DNA of 64,000 nucleotides from an uncultured Marvinbryantia sp. (lineage in GTDB: Bacteria; Bacillota; Clostridia; Lachnospirales; Lachnospiraceae), in contig CALDMO010000018.1 in NCBI GenBank assembly GCA_937915375.1, positions 1 through 64,000 on the forward strand. Direction: 5' to 3'. The translations under genes and the position numbers were made by a program. Under the pieces are notes generated by a model. It was not told the DNA's origin, made no database searches, and saw only the letters and a list, made by a program, of their open reading frames with translations. Shown piece after piece: positions 35,151-44,616 of this stretch; position 1 is the stretch's first letter, and the number at the start of each line of letters is the position of its first letter.

Positions 35151-35939
35151 ATGGAATTTCGGCCTTGTATTGATATACATAACGGAAAAGTAAAACAAAT
35201 TGTCGGCGGCTCGTTAAAGGATGCCGGCAATCAGGCGCAGGAAAATTTTGTGGCACAGCAGGACGCGGCGTTTTACGCGGAGTTTTATAAAAAGGACGGC
35301 ATCAGAGGCGGACATATCATTCTGCTCAATCCGGAAAGCTCTGATTATTATGAGGAGACCAAACGGCAGGCGCTTCTGGCTCTGCAGACATATCCGGGCG
35401 CTTTGCAGGTAGGCGGCGGGATTCATGCGGAAAATGCGCGTTTCTGGCTGAATCATGGCGCTTCCCATGTGATCGTGACGAGTTATGTTTTTAAAGACGG
35501 CAGATTGAATTATGATAATCTGGAAAAGATTGCGGCAGCTGCCGGAAAAGAGCATCTGGTGCTGGATCTGAGCTGCCGTAAAAAGGATGAACGGTATTAT
35601 ATCGTCACAGATCGTTGGCAGAAATTTACCGAACTGGAATTATCGGCAAACGTACTGCGACAGCTTTCCGCGTATTGCGATGAATTTTTGGTTCATGCAG
35701 TGGATGTGGAAGGAAAGGCTTCCGGTATAGAAACGGAACTGGTGGAATTGTTGGGCGAATTTTCTGAAATACCGGTCACCTATGCGGGAGGCGTCGGCAG
35801 CTTTGCAGATTTAGAAAAACTGCGTCGCTGCGGCCGAGGCAGGGTGAATGTGACAGTCGGCAGCGCGCTGGATCTGTTCGGCGGCAGTATGAAATATGAG
35901 GAGGTATTGAAGTTCTGCCGGTCGGTAAATCAAGCTTAG
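35151..35939 (+). CDS. hisA: HisA of the eukaryotic HIS6 type
   Basis: A 262-residue ProFAR isomerase, the Amadori rearrangement step of histidine synthesis. The sequence is of the eukaryotic-like HIS6 form rather than the usual bacterial HisA: it starts FRPCIDIHNGKVKQIVGG, has GGHIILLNPESSDYYEETKRQAL, QVGGGIHAENARFWLNHGA, VLDLSCRKKD and HAVDVEGKASGIE, and ends with VTYAGGVGSFADLEKL. Both catalytic aspartates are present (first in CIDI, second in AVDVEG). Gap to the kinase gene is 21 bases, so they may be cotranscribed. No hisF, hisH or hisI is adjacent. Confidence 0.9.
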   Translation: MEFRPCIDIHNGKVKQIVGGSLKDAGNQAQENFVAQQDAAFYAEFYKKDGIRGGHIILLNPESSDYYEETKRQALLALQTYPGALQVGGGIHAENARFWLNHGASHVIVTSYVFKDGRLNYDNLEKIAAAAGKEHLVLDLSCRKKDERYYIVTDRWQKFTELELSANVLRQLSAYCDEFLVHAVDVEGKASGIETELVELLGEFSEIPVTYAGGVGSFADLEKLRRCGRGRVNVTVGSALDLFGGSMKYEEVLKFCRSVNQA

Positions 35940-35988
35940 CCGTGCATGGTTAAACTGTCTAAAAACTTGTGAAATTTTTATAAATAGA

Positions 35989-36017
35989 TTGATAAAATGC
36001 TGGATTTGTGGTACACT
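35989..36017 (+). promoter_or_regulatory. Promoter of the hibernation factor gene
   Basis: TTGATA (35989-35994), 17 bases, TACACT (36012-36017), about 60 bases before the ATG. Confidence 0.6.
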
Positions 36018-36079
36018 TTTTCTATGAAGAAACAGGAATTTTTGTTTCTTTGTAAGTATACAGCAAAGGAGTGGATTTC

Positions 36080-36610
36080 ATGAGATTTACGATCAGCGGA
36101 AAAAATATTGAGATTACAGAGGGGCTTCGCAACGCGATCACAGACAAGCTTGGCAAGCTGGAAAAGTACTTTACTCCTGATACAGAAGTGATTGTTACAA
36201 TGAGCGTCGAGAAAGAACGGCAGAAAATAGAGGTTACGATTCCGGTCAAGGGAAATATTATTCGGTCCGAGCAGGTGAGCAACGATATGTATGTATCGAT
36301 TGACCTGGTGGAGGAAGTGATCGAGCGTCAGCTTCGTAAATATAAGACCAGACTGATTGCAAAGCATCAGGACGGCGGTAACTTCAGGCGTGAATTTATT
36401 GAAAAAGAGGAAACCGTAGAGCCGGAAGAGGTAAAGATTATCCGCACGAAGCATTTCGGAATCAAACCGATGTATCCGGAGGATGCCTGTGTACAGATGG
36501 AACTTTTGGGACATAACTTTTTTGTATTCTGCAATGCGGAAACGGAAGAGGTTAATGTGGTTTACAAGAGAAAAGGAAATACATACGGTTTGATTGAACC
36601 GGAATTTTAA
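36080..36610 (+). CDS. hpf: Ribosome hibernation promoting factor, long form
   Basis: Binds the 30S decoding region and dimerises ribosomes into inactive 100S particles in stationary phase. 176 residues: an N-terminal S30AE domain (1-95; FTISGKNIEITEGLRNAITDKLGKLEKYF) and a C-terminal dimerisation domain beginning IIRTKHFGIKPMYPEDACVQMELLGHNFFVF. Start at ATG 36080, eight bases after AAAGGAG; the GTG at 36071 lies inside that site. Monocistronic, with own promoter and a strong terminator. It precedes secA, as in many Firmicutes. Confidence 0.96.
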   Translation: MRFTISGKNIEITEGLRNAITDKLGKLEKYFTPDTEVIVTMSVEKERQKIEVTIPVKGNIIRSEQVSNDMYVSIDLVEEVIERQLRKYKTRLIAKHQDGGNFRREFIEKEETVEPEEVKIIRTKHFGIKPMYPEDACVQMELLGHNFFVFCNAETEEVNVVYKRKGNTYGLIEPEF

Positions 36611-36632
36611 AATTCAGGTAAAAGAAAAGCAG

Positions 36633-36669
36633 CGCCCTTTGTCCGATGTCGGACAGAGGGCGTTTTTTT
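36633..36669 (+). terminator. Strong Rho-independent terminator after hpf
   Basis: A 14-bp stem (36633-36646 with 36649-36662, one mismatch) with a two-base loop and seven T. Confidence 0.92.
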
Positions 36670-36681
36670 AGAAAAAATTTA

Positions 36682-36710
36682 TTGAGTTTACCGCACAAAA
36701 ATGATAAAAT
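36682..36710 (+). promoter_or_regulatory. Promoter of secA
   Basis: TTGAGT (36682-36687), 17 bases, TAAAAT (36705-36710). The leader to the ATG is about 85 bases. Confidence 0.6.
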
Positions 36711-36799
36711 ACAAAATAGTATGTGTAACTGTCGGGAATCGGCGGATGCGGATATAAAAATGCGGATCGTATCAGGTCGGCAGATTATAGGAGTTTAGC

Positions 36800-39364
36800 A
36801 TGGGTATTTTATCGAAAGTATTTGGCACACACAGTGAGCGCGAACTGAAGCGTATCATGCCGCTGGTGGATAAAGTCGAGGCGCTGCGTCCGACTATGCA
36901 GGCATTGAGCGATGAGGAACTGCGCGGCAAAACAGAGGAATATAAAAAACGTCTTGCAAACGGGGAAACGCTGGATGACCTTTTGCCGGAAGCGTATGCG
37001 ACCGTGCGAGAGGCGGCAAAGCGTACGATCGGTCTGGAGCATTTCCGTGTACAGATCATCGGCGGTATCATTCTGCACCAAGGCCGTATTGCCGAGATGA
37101 AGACTGGTGAAGGTAAGACTCTTGTGGCTACCTTGCCGTCGTACTTAAACGCCTTGACAGGAAAGGGTGTTCATATCGTTACGGTCAATGACTATCTGGC
37201 TAAACGTGACGCGGATGAGATGGGACAGGTTCATCGTTTTCTCGGTCTGTCCGTTGGCGTGGTTTTAAATGATATGTCAAACGACGAACGCCGTGAGATG
37301 TATAATTGTGATATTACCTATATCACAAACAACGAACTGGGCTTTGATTATCTGCGTGACAATATGGTGATCTACAAAGAACAGCTGGTACAAAGAGACC
37401 TTAACTATGTTATTATCGACGAGGTTGACTCCGTTCTGATCGATGAGGCGCGTACACCGCTGATTATTTCAGGACAGAGCGGTAAATCCACAAAGCTGTA
37501 TGAGGTGGCTGATATTTTTGCGCGTCAGCTGCAGCGCGGCGAGGCCAGCGGCGAGGTTACGAAGATGACTGCGCTGATGGGCGAAGAGATCACCGAGACA
37601 GGCGATTTTATTGTCAATGAAAAGGATAAAGTGGTTACTCTGACACAGGAGGGTATCGAAAAAGCGGAGAAGTTCTTCCAGATCCAGAATTATTCTGATG
37701 CGGAAAACCTGGAGATTCAGCACAATGTCGATCTGGCGCTGCGCGCGAATTATCTGATGTTCCGTGATCAGGATTACGTGGTGAAGGACGATCAGGTTAT
37801 GATCGTTGACGAATTTACCGGACGTATCATGCCGGGCAGACGTTATTCTGACGGTCTGCATCAGGCAATCGAGGCAAAAGAGCACGTAAAGGTGAAACGA
37901 GAGAGCAAGACGCTTGCGACGATCACTTTCCAGAATTTCTTTAACAAATATACGAAGAAAGCCGGCATGACCGGTACGGCGCTTACAGAGGAGCAGGAGT
38001 TCCGTGATATCTATGGTATGGACGTTATCGAAATTCCGACCAATCGTCCGATTGCGCGTAAGGATCTGGATGATGCTGTTTATATGACGAAAAAAGAAAA
38101 GTATCGTGCTGTTATCGAGGAAATTGAAAGAGCGCACGAAAAAGGACAGCCGGTTCTGGTTGGTACGATCACGATCGATATTTCCGAACTGCTTTCCGGT
38201 ATGCTGAAGAAAAAGGGGATTCCGCATAAAGTCCTGAATGCGAAGTTCCATGAGCTGGAGGCGGAAATCGTTGCCGATGCCGGTCAGCACGGCGCTGTTA
38301 CGATCGCGACCAATATGGCCGGTCGTGGTACGGATATTAAACTGGATGACACATCCAGAGCGGCGGGCGGTCTGAAGATCATTGGTACAGAACGTCACGA
38401 GTCCAGACGAATCGATAATCAGCTGCGCGGACGTTCCGGACGTCAGGGAGATCCGGGCGAATCCAGATTTTATATTTCTCTGGAGGATGATCTGATGCGT
38501 CTGTTCGGTTCCGATCGACTGATGGGAATCTTCCGTTCCCTGGGTGTTGCGGAAAACGAACAGATTGAACATAAAATGCTGTCCTCATCCATTCAAAAAG
38601 CACAGGAGAAGATCGAGGGCAACAACTATGCGATCCGTAAGAATCTGTTGGAGTATGACCAGGTAAACAACGAACAGCGTGAGATTATCTACAAAGAACG
38701 CCGCCGTGTTCTGGACGGAGAAAATATGCGCAGCTCTATCGAAAAAATGATCCGGGATACCGTAGAACGTTATGTGGAACAGTGCGGTCAGGAAGAAGAG
38801 AGCGGCAATCTGGATTACAATGAATTAAATACACTGCTTTTGCCGATTATTCCGTTCACACCGTTTACAGCGGATGATGTTAAGAATAAGAGTAAAAAAG
38901 AACTGATTGAAGAACTGCAGGAAAAGGCTGCTGCGCTCTATGATGAAAAAGAAAAAGAGTTCCCGTCTCCGGAAGAGATGCGTGAACTGGAGCGTGTGAT
39001 CATTCTGAAGGTGATCGACCGTAAATGGATGGATCATATCGACGATATGGATCAGCTTCGTCAGGGTATTGGTCTGCAGGCATATGGTCAGAAGGACCCG
39101 CTGGTAGAGTTTAAGATGAACGGCTATGAGATGTTTGATGAGATGACCAGAAATATCCAGTCTGATACCGTGCGTCTGATGTTCCATGTTCGTGTGGAAG
39201 AAAAAGTTGAGCGCGAGGAGGTTGCGAAAGTAACCGGTACGAATAAAGACGAGAGTCTGGCGCGTGCGCCGAAAAAACGTGCGGAGGATAAGATTTATCC
39301 GAATGATCCGTGTCCGTGCGGCAGCGGCAAGAAGTATAAACAGTGCTGCGGCAGAAAAAAATAA
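36800..39364 (+). CDS. secA: Preprotein translocase ATPase SecA
   Basis: ATPase motor that pushes preproteins through SecYEG. 854 residues. Order: N-terminal FGTHSERELKRI, Walker A MKTGEGKTLVATL near 105, DEAD-type IDEVDSVLIDEARTPLIISG near 205, the preprotein cross-linking domain, the second nucleotide fold with VTIATNMAGRGTDIKL near 505, the helical wing and scaffold, then a C-terminal zinc motif DPCPCGSGKKYKQCCG that binds SecB or ribosomes. GGAGTTTAGC precedes the ATG. Followed by prfB 39 bases later, the classical secA-prfB order. Confidence 0.98.
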   Translation: MGILSKVFGTHSERELKRIMPLVDKVEALRPTMQALSDEELRGKTEEYKKRLANGETLDDLLPEAYATVREAAKRTIGLEHFRVQIIGGIILHQGRIAEMKTGEGKTLVATLPSYLNALTGKGVHIVTVNDYLAKRDADEMGQVHRFLGLSVGVVLNDMSNDERREMYNCDITYITNNELGFDYLRDNMVIYKEQLVQRDLNYVIIDEVDSVLIDEARTPLIISGQSGKSTKLYEVADIFARQLQRGEASGEVTKMTALMGEEITETGDFIVNEKDKVVTLTQEGIEKAEKFFQIQNYSDAENLEIQHNVDLALRANYLMFRDQDYVVKDDQVMIVDEFTGRIMPGRRYSDGLHQAIEAKEHVKVKRESKTLATITFQNFFNKYTKKAGMTGTALTEEQEFRDIYGMDVIEIPTNRPIARKDLDDAVYMTKKEKYRAVIEEIERAHEKGQPVLVGTITIDISELLSGMLKKKGIPHKVLNAKFHELEAEIVADAGQHGAVTIATNMAGRGTDIKLDDTSRAAGGLKIIGTERHESRRIDNQLRGRSGRQGDPGESRFYISLEDDLMRLFGSDRLMGIFRSLGVAENEQIEHKMLSSSIQKAQEKIEGNNYAIRKNLLEYDQVNNEQREIIYKERRRVLDGENMRSSIEKMIRDTVERYVEQCGQEEESGNLDYNELNTLLLPIIPFTPFTADDVKNKSKKELIEELQEKAAALYDEKEKEFPSPEEMRELERVIILKVIDRKWMDHIDDMDQLRQGIGLQAYGQKDPLVEFKMNGYEMFDEMTRNIQSDTVRLMFHVRVEEKVEREEVAKVTGTNKDESLARAPKKRAEDKIYPNDPCPCGSGKKYKQCCGRKK

Positions 39365-39403
39365 AAAAGGTTTTAGCTGAAGTTTAAGAAAGAAGGTGAC
39401 AGT

Positions 39404-40526
39404 GTGGTCGAATTAGATCAGTTCCGTTATACGCTCGGAACATATGAAAAACCATTGCTGGAAGTGAGGGATTCACTTTGACCTCGCTAACAAGCAGCAG
39501 AGGATCGAAGAATTAGAGCGCAGGATGGAGGAACCGGACTTTTGGGACAATCCGGAAAGTTCACAGGAGTCCATGAAGCTGCTCAGTACCTTAAAAGAAG
39601 ATGTAGCGACTTACAAGACGCTGCGCGATCAGTATGAAGAAATGGAGACCCTGCTGGAGATGGCGGAGGAGGAAAATGATGCTTCTCTGATTCCGGAGAT
39701 TCAGGGCATTCTTGATACTTTTATTGAGACCTATGAAAACATCCGTATCAAAACTCTGCTTTCTGGTGAGTACGACAATGCGGATGCCATAGTTTCGCTG
39801 CATGCAGGTGCGGGCGGCACGGAATCCTGCGATTGGGCTGGAATGCTGTACCGTATGTTTACCCGCTGGGCAGATAAAAAAGGCTTTGAAGTGGAGGTAC
39901 TTGATTATCTGGACGGTGACGAGGCGGGAATCAAGTCTGTCACCTTTGAGGTGCGAGGTGAAAACGCTTACGGATACCTGAAATCGGAAAAGGGCGTGCA
40001 CCGTCTGGTGCGTATTTCACCGTTCAATGCGGCTGGAAAACGCCAGACCTCTTTTGTGCAGTGCGATGTAATGCCGGATATTGAGGAAGACGTGGATGTG
40101 GATATCCGCGATGAAGATCTGCGTATTGATACGTACCGTTCCAGCGGTGCGGGAGGACAGCATATCAATAAAACGTCTTCCGCTATCCGTATCACGCATC
40201 TTCCGACGGGTATTGTGGTACAGTGTCAGAATGAACGTTCGCAGTTTCAGAATAAGGATAAGGCGATGCAGATGCTGAAAGCAAAATTGTATTTGCTGAA
40301 ACAGCAGGAAAACGCGGAAAAAGTATCAGGCATCCGCGGAGAAAAGAAAGAAATGGGCTGGGGAAATCAGATCCGTTCTTACGTAATGCAGCCTTATACG
40401 ATGGTAAAGGATCATCGCACCAATGCAGAAACAGGAAATGTAGACAGCGTTCTGGATGGTAATCTGGATCTGTTTATTAACGCATATCTGAAATGGATTG
40501 CGCTTGGTTCGGCAGAGGAGGAATAA
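39404..40526 (+). CDS. prfB: Peptide chain release factor 2, programmed +1 frameshift
   Basis: Ends translation at UGA and UAA. It is read as two frames: GTG 39404 to CTT 39478 (25 codons, VVELDQFRYTLGTYEKPLLE...), then TGA at 39479-39481; slipping one base forward at CTT-TGA-C continues from GAC 39480 to the stop at 40526, giving 374 residues. The shift window has a Shine-Dalgarno-like GAGGGA just upstream, as in E. coli. The stop-recognition SPF (RISPFNAAG) and the peptidyl-transferase GGQ (SSGAGGQHINKT) are both present. AAGGTG lies five bases before the GTG. A caller that ignores the shift would start it wrongly at 39525. Confidence 0.95.
39476..39482 (+). other. Programmed +1 ribosomal frameshift site of prfB
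   Basis: CTTTGAC with an in-frame UGA, the same heptamer used in most bacterial prfB genes. Low release factor 2 gives the ribosome time to slip, so the gene senses its own product. Confidence 0.93.
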
Positions 40527-40536
40527 ATTATTTTTG

Positions 40537-40577
40537 ATATCCCGACTTGCATTCAAGGTCGGGATATGTTATTATCT
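40537..40577 (+). terminator. Terminator after prfB
   Basis: A 10-bp perfect stem (40537-40546 with 40558-40567), with further inner pairing, followed by GTTATTATCTT. The T tract is interrupted. Confidence 0.65.
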
Positions 40578-40644
40578 TCCCTGTGAAAACAAATGTTTTT
40601 GTGATACGCACAGGAAAAGAGTGCGTCCGGCGGAGGAGGAGAAT

Positions 40645-41088
40645 ATGGCAGCAAAAAGTCAGTATTATGTGGTGAAAGAAAAGGCAGTGCCGGAGGTACT
40701 ACTGAAAGTGGTGGAGGCAAAACGACTTCTGGAGTCTGAGCGCGTGGAAACCGTGCAGGATGCCGCTGACGCGGTGGGGATCAGCCGGAGTTCTTTCTAT
40801 AAATATAAAGACGATATTTTTCCGTTTCATGAAAATGCCAAGGGAAAAAATATTGCATTTGTGATGCAGATGGATGATGAACCGGGACTATTGTCGGATG
40901 TTTTGCAGGTAATTGCGGATTATCACGCGAATATTCTGACCATTCACCAGACAATTCCGATCAATGGAATTGCCTCATTGACCTTAAGTATTGACATCCT
41001 GCCGTCTACAGGTGACACGATGACAATGCTTTCCGATCTGGAAAGCTTAAACGGCATTCATTATCTGAAGATTCTTGGCAGAGAGTAG
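40645..41088 (+). CDS. ACT-domain protein, UPF0735/PheB family
   Basis: A 147-residue probable regulatory protein: an N-terminal small helix-turn-helix-like region (VQDAADAVGISRSSFYKYKDDIFPF, about 32-56) and a C-terminal ACT domain (IAFVMQMDDEPGLLSDVLQVIADYHANILTIHQ). ACT domains bind amino acids. It sits 33 bases before homoserine dehydrogenase, so it may sense threonine, isoleucine or phenylalanine and tune that branch. Start set at ATG 40645 with GGAGGAGG upstream; the open frame further upstream overlaps the prfB terminator and is not family sequence. Confidence 0.88.
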   Translation: MAAKSQYYVVKEKAVPEVLLKVVEAKRLLESERVETVQDAADAVGISRSSFYKYKDDIFPFHENAKGKNIAFVMQMDDEPGLLSDVLQVIADYHANILTIHQTIPINGIASLTLSIDILPSTGDTMTMLSDLESLNGIHYLKILGRE

Positions 41089-41120
41089 CGCTTCCAAAGA
41101 GGGAAGCTGAGGAGGAAATT

Positions 41121-42329
41121 ATGATTCAGATTGCAGTTCTGGGATACGGAACAGTAGGTTCCGGCGTGGTTGAGGTGATCAATACCAACCACAGCAGCAT
41201 TAATAAAAAAGCTGGAGAGGAGATCAATATTAAATACGTGCTTGATCTGCGGGATTTTCCGGATGATCCGATTCAGGAAAAAATTGTACATGATTTTAAT
41301 GTGATTTTGAACGATCCGGAAGTAAAGATTATCGTGGAGGTAATGGGCGGTGTGGAACCGGCCTATACGTTTACCAAACAGGCGCTTCTTGCGGGCAAGA
41401 GTGTTTGTACGTCAAATAAAGAGCTGGTGGCAAAGCACGGGCCGGAACTGCTTCAGTTGGCGCGTGAACGTGAGATCAACTATCTGTTTGAGGCGAGCTG
41501 CGGCGGAGGGATTCCGATTATCCGTCCTTTAAATTCTTCGCTGACAGCGGATGAGATTGACGAAATCACCGGTATTTTAAACGGAACAACGAATTACATG
41601 CTGACGAAGATGGAGAAAGAAGGACGCGAGTATGAGGATGTCTTGAAAGAGGCGCAGGCGATGGGCTATGCGGAGCGTAATCCGGAAGCTGACGTGGAAG
41701 GACATGATGCCTGCCGCAAGATCGCTATTCTTTCTTCCCTTGCATTTGGCAGACATGTGGATTTTGAAGATATTTATACAGAGGGAATTACCAGGATTAC
41801 AGCGACAGATTTTAAGTATGCGCGTGTGATGCAGAAATCGATTAAACTGTTGGGATACAGTAAAAAAGACGGAGATAAATTTTATGCAATGGTGACTCCG
41901 GCGCTGGTAGGACCGAGCGATCCCCTGTACAGCGTCAATGATGTGTTCAACGCGATTTTCGTGCATGGAAATGTGCTTGGAGACGCGATGTTCTATGGCC
42001 GTGGAGCCGGAAAGTTGCCAACGGCGAGTGCGGTAGTAGCGGATGTGGTGGATGAGGCCAAGCATCTGCACCGCAATATTATGTCTTTCTGGAGCACACA
42101 TAAGCTGGAGCTGACAGATATCAGCAATTCGAGAAAGCAGTTTTTTGTTCGCGCATCTGGTGTGGCGGATCATAAAAAAATACGTTCTCTATTTGGAAAT
42201 GTGGAATTTATCAGCGTTCCGGGGGTAGAGGGCGAGTATGGTTTTGTGACAGAGGTTATGACGGAGGCACAATATCAGAAATGCGCGGAAAAATTGGGTA
42301 CGGTTATCAGCATGATCCGTATACGATAG
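41121..42329 (+). CDS. hom: Homoserine dehydrogenase
   Basis: Reduces aspartate semialdehyde to homoserine, the branch point for threonine and methionine. 402 residues. NAD(P)-binding VLGYGTVGSGVVEVI at the start, KSVCTSNKELVAKHG near 92, the catalytic region FEASCGGGIPIIRPL near 128, GILNGTTNYMLTKM near 153 and NPEADVEGHDACRKIAIL near 192. A C-terminal ACT-like regulatory domain (about 325-402) ends TEVMTEAQYQKCAEKLGTVISM. GAGGAGG precedes the ATG. Follows the ACT-domain gene and is likely cotranscribed with it and with tex (gap 16 bases). Confidence 0.96.
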   Translation: MIQIAVLGYGTVGSGVVEVINTNHSSINKKAGEEINIKYVLDLRDFPDDPIQEKIVHDFNVILNDPEVKIIVEVMGGVEPAYTFTKQALLAGKSVCTSNKELVAKHGPELLQLAREREINYLFEASCGGGIPIIRPLNSSLTADEIDEITGILNGTTNYMLTKMEKEGREYEDVLKEAQAMGYAERNPEADVEGHDACRKIAILSSLAFGRHVDFEDIYTEGITRITATDFKYARVMQKSIKLLGYSKKDGDKFYAMVTPALVGPSDPLYSVNDVFNAIFVHGNVLGDAMFYGRGAGKLPTASAVVADVVDEAKHLHRNIMSFWSTHKLELTDISNSRKQFFVRASGVADHKKIRSLFGNVEFISVPGVEGEYGFVTEVMTEAQYQKCAEKLGTVISMIRIR

Positions 42330-42345
42330 AAAAGGCAGGAATTTT

Positions 42346-44505
42346 ATGGACATTAATAAACAATTGACAGAAGAGCTGCAGGTTGATCTGTGGCAGGTAG
42401 AAGCGGCGGTAAAACTGATCGACGAGGGAAACACAATACCGTTTATTTCCCGTTATCGTAAGGAGGCAACCGGTTCCTTAAATGACGAACAGCTCCGTAA
42501 GCTGTATGAAAGATTGGTTTATCTGCGCAATCTTGAGGACAAAAAACAGCAGGTACTTTCCAGTATCGAGGGACAGGGAAAGCTGACAGAGGAATTAAAG
42601 GCCCAGATTTTGGCGGCACAGACACAGGTGCTGGTGGATGACTTATATCGCCCGTATCGCCCGAAACGCCGCACCAGAGCGACGGTGGCAAAGGAAAAGG
42701 GATTGGAAGGTCTGGCAAATATTATTCTTTTGCAGATGACGAAGCAGCCGCTTGAAAAAGAAGCGCAGGCATTTGTAAATCCGGAAAAAGAAGTGCATTC
42801 ACCGGAAGAAGCGATTCAGGGAGCTATGGATATTATCGCAGAGAGCATTTCTGACGATGCCGCGCACCGTACATATATCCGTGAGCTGACGGAAAAAGAG
42901 GGCATGCTGACGGCAGAAGCAAAGGATAAGGAACAGCAGTCAGTCTATGAGATGTATTACGAGTTTTCCGAGGCTATTCCGAAGCTGGCGGGACACCGCG
43001 TCCTGGCGATCAATCGCGGTGAGAAAGAGAAGATTCTTACAGTAAAAATTGAAGCGCCGCAGGAAAAGATTCTTTCCTATCTGGAACATAAAGTGATCAG
43101 CAGAGAAAATCCGTATACCGCACCGGTATTAAAAGAGACGGCTGCGGACAGCTATCAGCGTCTGATCGCCCCGGCAATCGAGCGGGAGATCCGCAATGCG
43201 CTGACAGAAAAAGCGCAGGACGGCGCGATCTATGTATTCGGTAAAAATCTGGAACAGCTGCTGATGCAGCCGCCGGTAGTCGGTCAGGTAGTGCTTGGCT
43301 GGGACCCGGCATTTCGTACCGGATGTAAGCTGGCTGTTGTGGATGCGACCGGAAAGGTGCTTGATACAGCGGTGATTTATCCAACAGCGCCGACCAATGA
43401 ACGTAAGATTCAAGCGGCGAAAGATACCTTAAAACACTTTATTGACAAATATAAAATCACTTTGATTTCTCTCGGAAACGGAACCGCATCCAGAGAATCA
43501 GAGCAGATTATTGTGGAATTATTAAAGGAATTGCCGGTTCCGGTGCATTATGTGATCACGAATGAGGCGGGGGCGTCTGTTTATTCAGCCAGCAGTCTGG
43601 CTACAGAGGAGTTTCCGGAATTTGATGTGGGACAGCGAAGCGCGGCATCGATTGCCCGCAGAGTGCAGGATCCGTTGGCAGAACTAGTAAAAATCGATCC
43701 GAAATCGATCGGTGTCGGTCAGTATCAGCATGATATGAATCAGAAAAAGCTGGGAGAGACGCTGGAGGGCGTGGTGGAAGACTGCGTTAACAAGGTTGGC
43801 GTGGATTTGAATACCGCGTCGGCTTCCTTGTTGGAGTATGTTTCCGGGGTCAGCAAAGCGATTGCGAAAAATATTGTTACCTATCGGGAAGAAAACGGCA
43901 GATTCAGTAACCGGCGCGAACTTTTGAAGGTGGCAAAGCTCGGGCCAAAAGCGTTCGAACAGTGTGCGGGCTTTATGCGTATCAGCGGCGGAAAAAATCC
44001 TTTGGATGCCACAAGCGTTCATCCGGAGAGCTATCCGGCTGCACAGCAGCTGCTGACAAAGCTTGGCTACACGCCGGAGCAGATTGCGGCGGGAGGCCTT
44101 GGCGGACTTTCTAAAAAGGTTAAAGATTATAAAAAACTGGCTGAAGAACTGGAGATCGGTGAGATTACCCTGCGTGATATTGTCAAGGAACTGGAAAAAC
44201 CGGGACGCGATCCGCGTGAAGAAATGCCGGGACCGATTTTGCGTACCGATGTGCTGGAAATGAAAGATTTAAAGCCGGGGATGCAGCTGAAAGGTACTGT
44301 GCGAAACGTCATTGATTTTGGTGTGTTTGTGGATATTGGCGTGCATCAGGACGGACTGGTACATATCTCACAGATCACAGATGAAAAGTTCATCAAGCAT
44401 CCGCTTGAGGCAGTCAGTGTCGGAGATATTGTTGATGTTAAGGTCATGAGTGTGGATTTGGACAGAAAGAGAATCCAGCTGACCATGAAGGGATTGGAAA
44501 AATAA
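42346..44505 (+). CDS. Tex-family RNA-binding transcription accessory protein
   Basis: A 719-residue Tex protein: an N-terminal helical region (IPFISRYRKEATGSLNDEQLR near 27), a YqgF-like nuclease fold (VLGWDPAFRTGCKLAVVD near 325), helix-hairpin-helix motifs (DLNTASASLLEYVSGVSKAIAKNIVTYRE near 488) and a C-terminal S1 RNA-binding domain (KGTVRNVIDFGVFVDIGVHQDGLVHISQ near 648). The family acts in transcription or rescue of stalled complexes; the precise role in Clostridia is unknown. Directly downstream of hom. Confidence 0.95.
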   Translation: MDINKQLTEELQVDLWQVEAAVKLIDEGNTIPFISRYRKEATGSLNDEQLRKLYERLVYLRNLEDKKQQVLSSIEGQGKLTEELKAQILAAQTQVLVDDLYRPYRPKRRTRATVAKEKGLEGLANIILLQMTKQPLEKEAQAFVNPEKEVHSPEEAIQGAMDIIAESISDDAAHRTYIRELTEKEGMLTAEAKDKEQQSVYEMYYEFSEAIPKLAGHRVLAINRGEKEKILTVKIEAPQEKILSYLEHKVISRENPYTAPVLKETAADSYQRLIAPAIEREIRNALTEKAQDGAIYVFGKNLEQLLMQPPVVGQVVLGWDPAFRTGCKLAVVDATGKVLDTAVIYPTAPTNERKIQAAKDTLKHFIDKYKITLISLGNGTASRESEQIIVELLKELPVPVHYVITNEAGASVYSASSLATEEFPEFDVGQRSAASIARRVQDPLAELVKIDPKSIGVGQYQHDMNQKKLGETLEGVVEDCVNKVGVDLNTASASLLEYVSGVSKAIAKNIVTYREENGRFSNRRELLKVAKLGPKAFEQCAGFMRISGGKNPLDATSVHPESYPAAQQLLTKLGYTPEQIAAGGLGGLSKKVKDYKKLAEELEIGEITLRDIVKELEKPGRDPREEMPGPILRTDVLEMKDLKPGMQLKGTVRNVIDFGVFVDIGVHQDGLVHISQITDEKFIKHPLEAVSVGDIVDVKVMSVDLDRKRIQLTMKGLEK

Positions 44506-44560
44506 AATATTTTCTGTAATCTGCAAAGGATTATAGAAGTGATTTTGCACAAAAAGTGTC

Positions 44561-44589
44561 TTGACAAATCCGGAACAGGGTGCTAAACT
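44561..44589 (+). promoter_or_regulatory. Promoter of the tryptophan transporter operon
   Basis: Consensus TTGACA (44561-44566), 17 bases, TAAACT (44584-44589), immediately upstream of the T-box leader. Confidence 0.8.
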
Positions 44590-44616
44590 GCTACTAACAT
44601 ATATCAAACCGATGAG

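Noticed and set aside
37469..38572. A 367-codon minus-strand open frame inside secA
   Set aside because: Antisense to a fully conserved secA; no ribosome site and no family resemblance.
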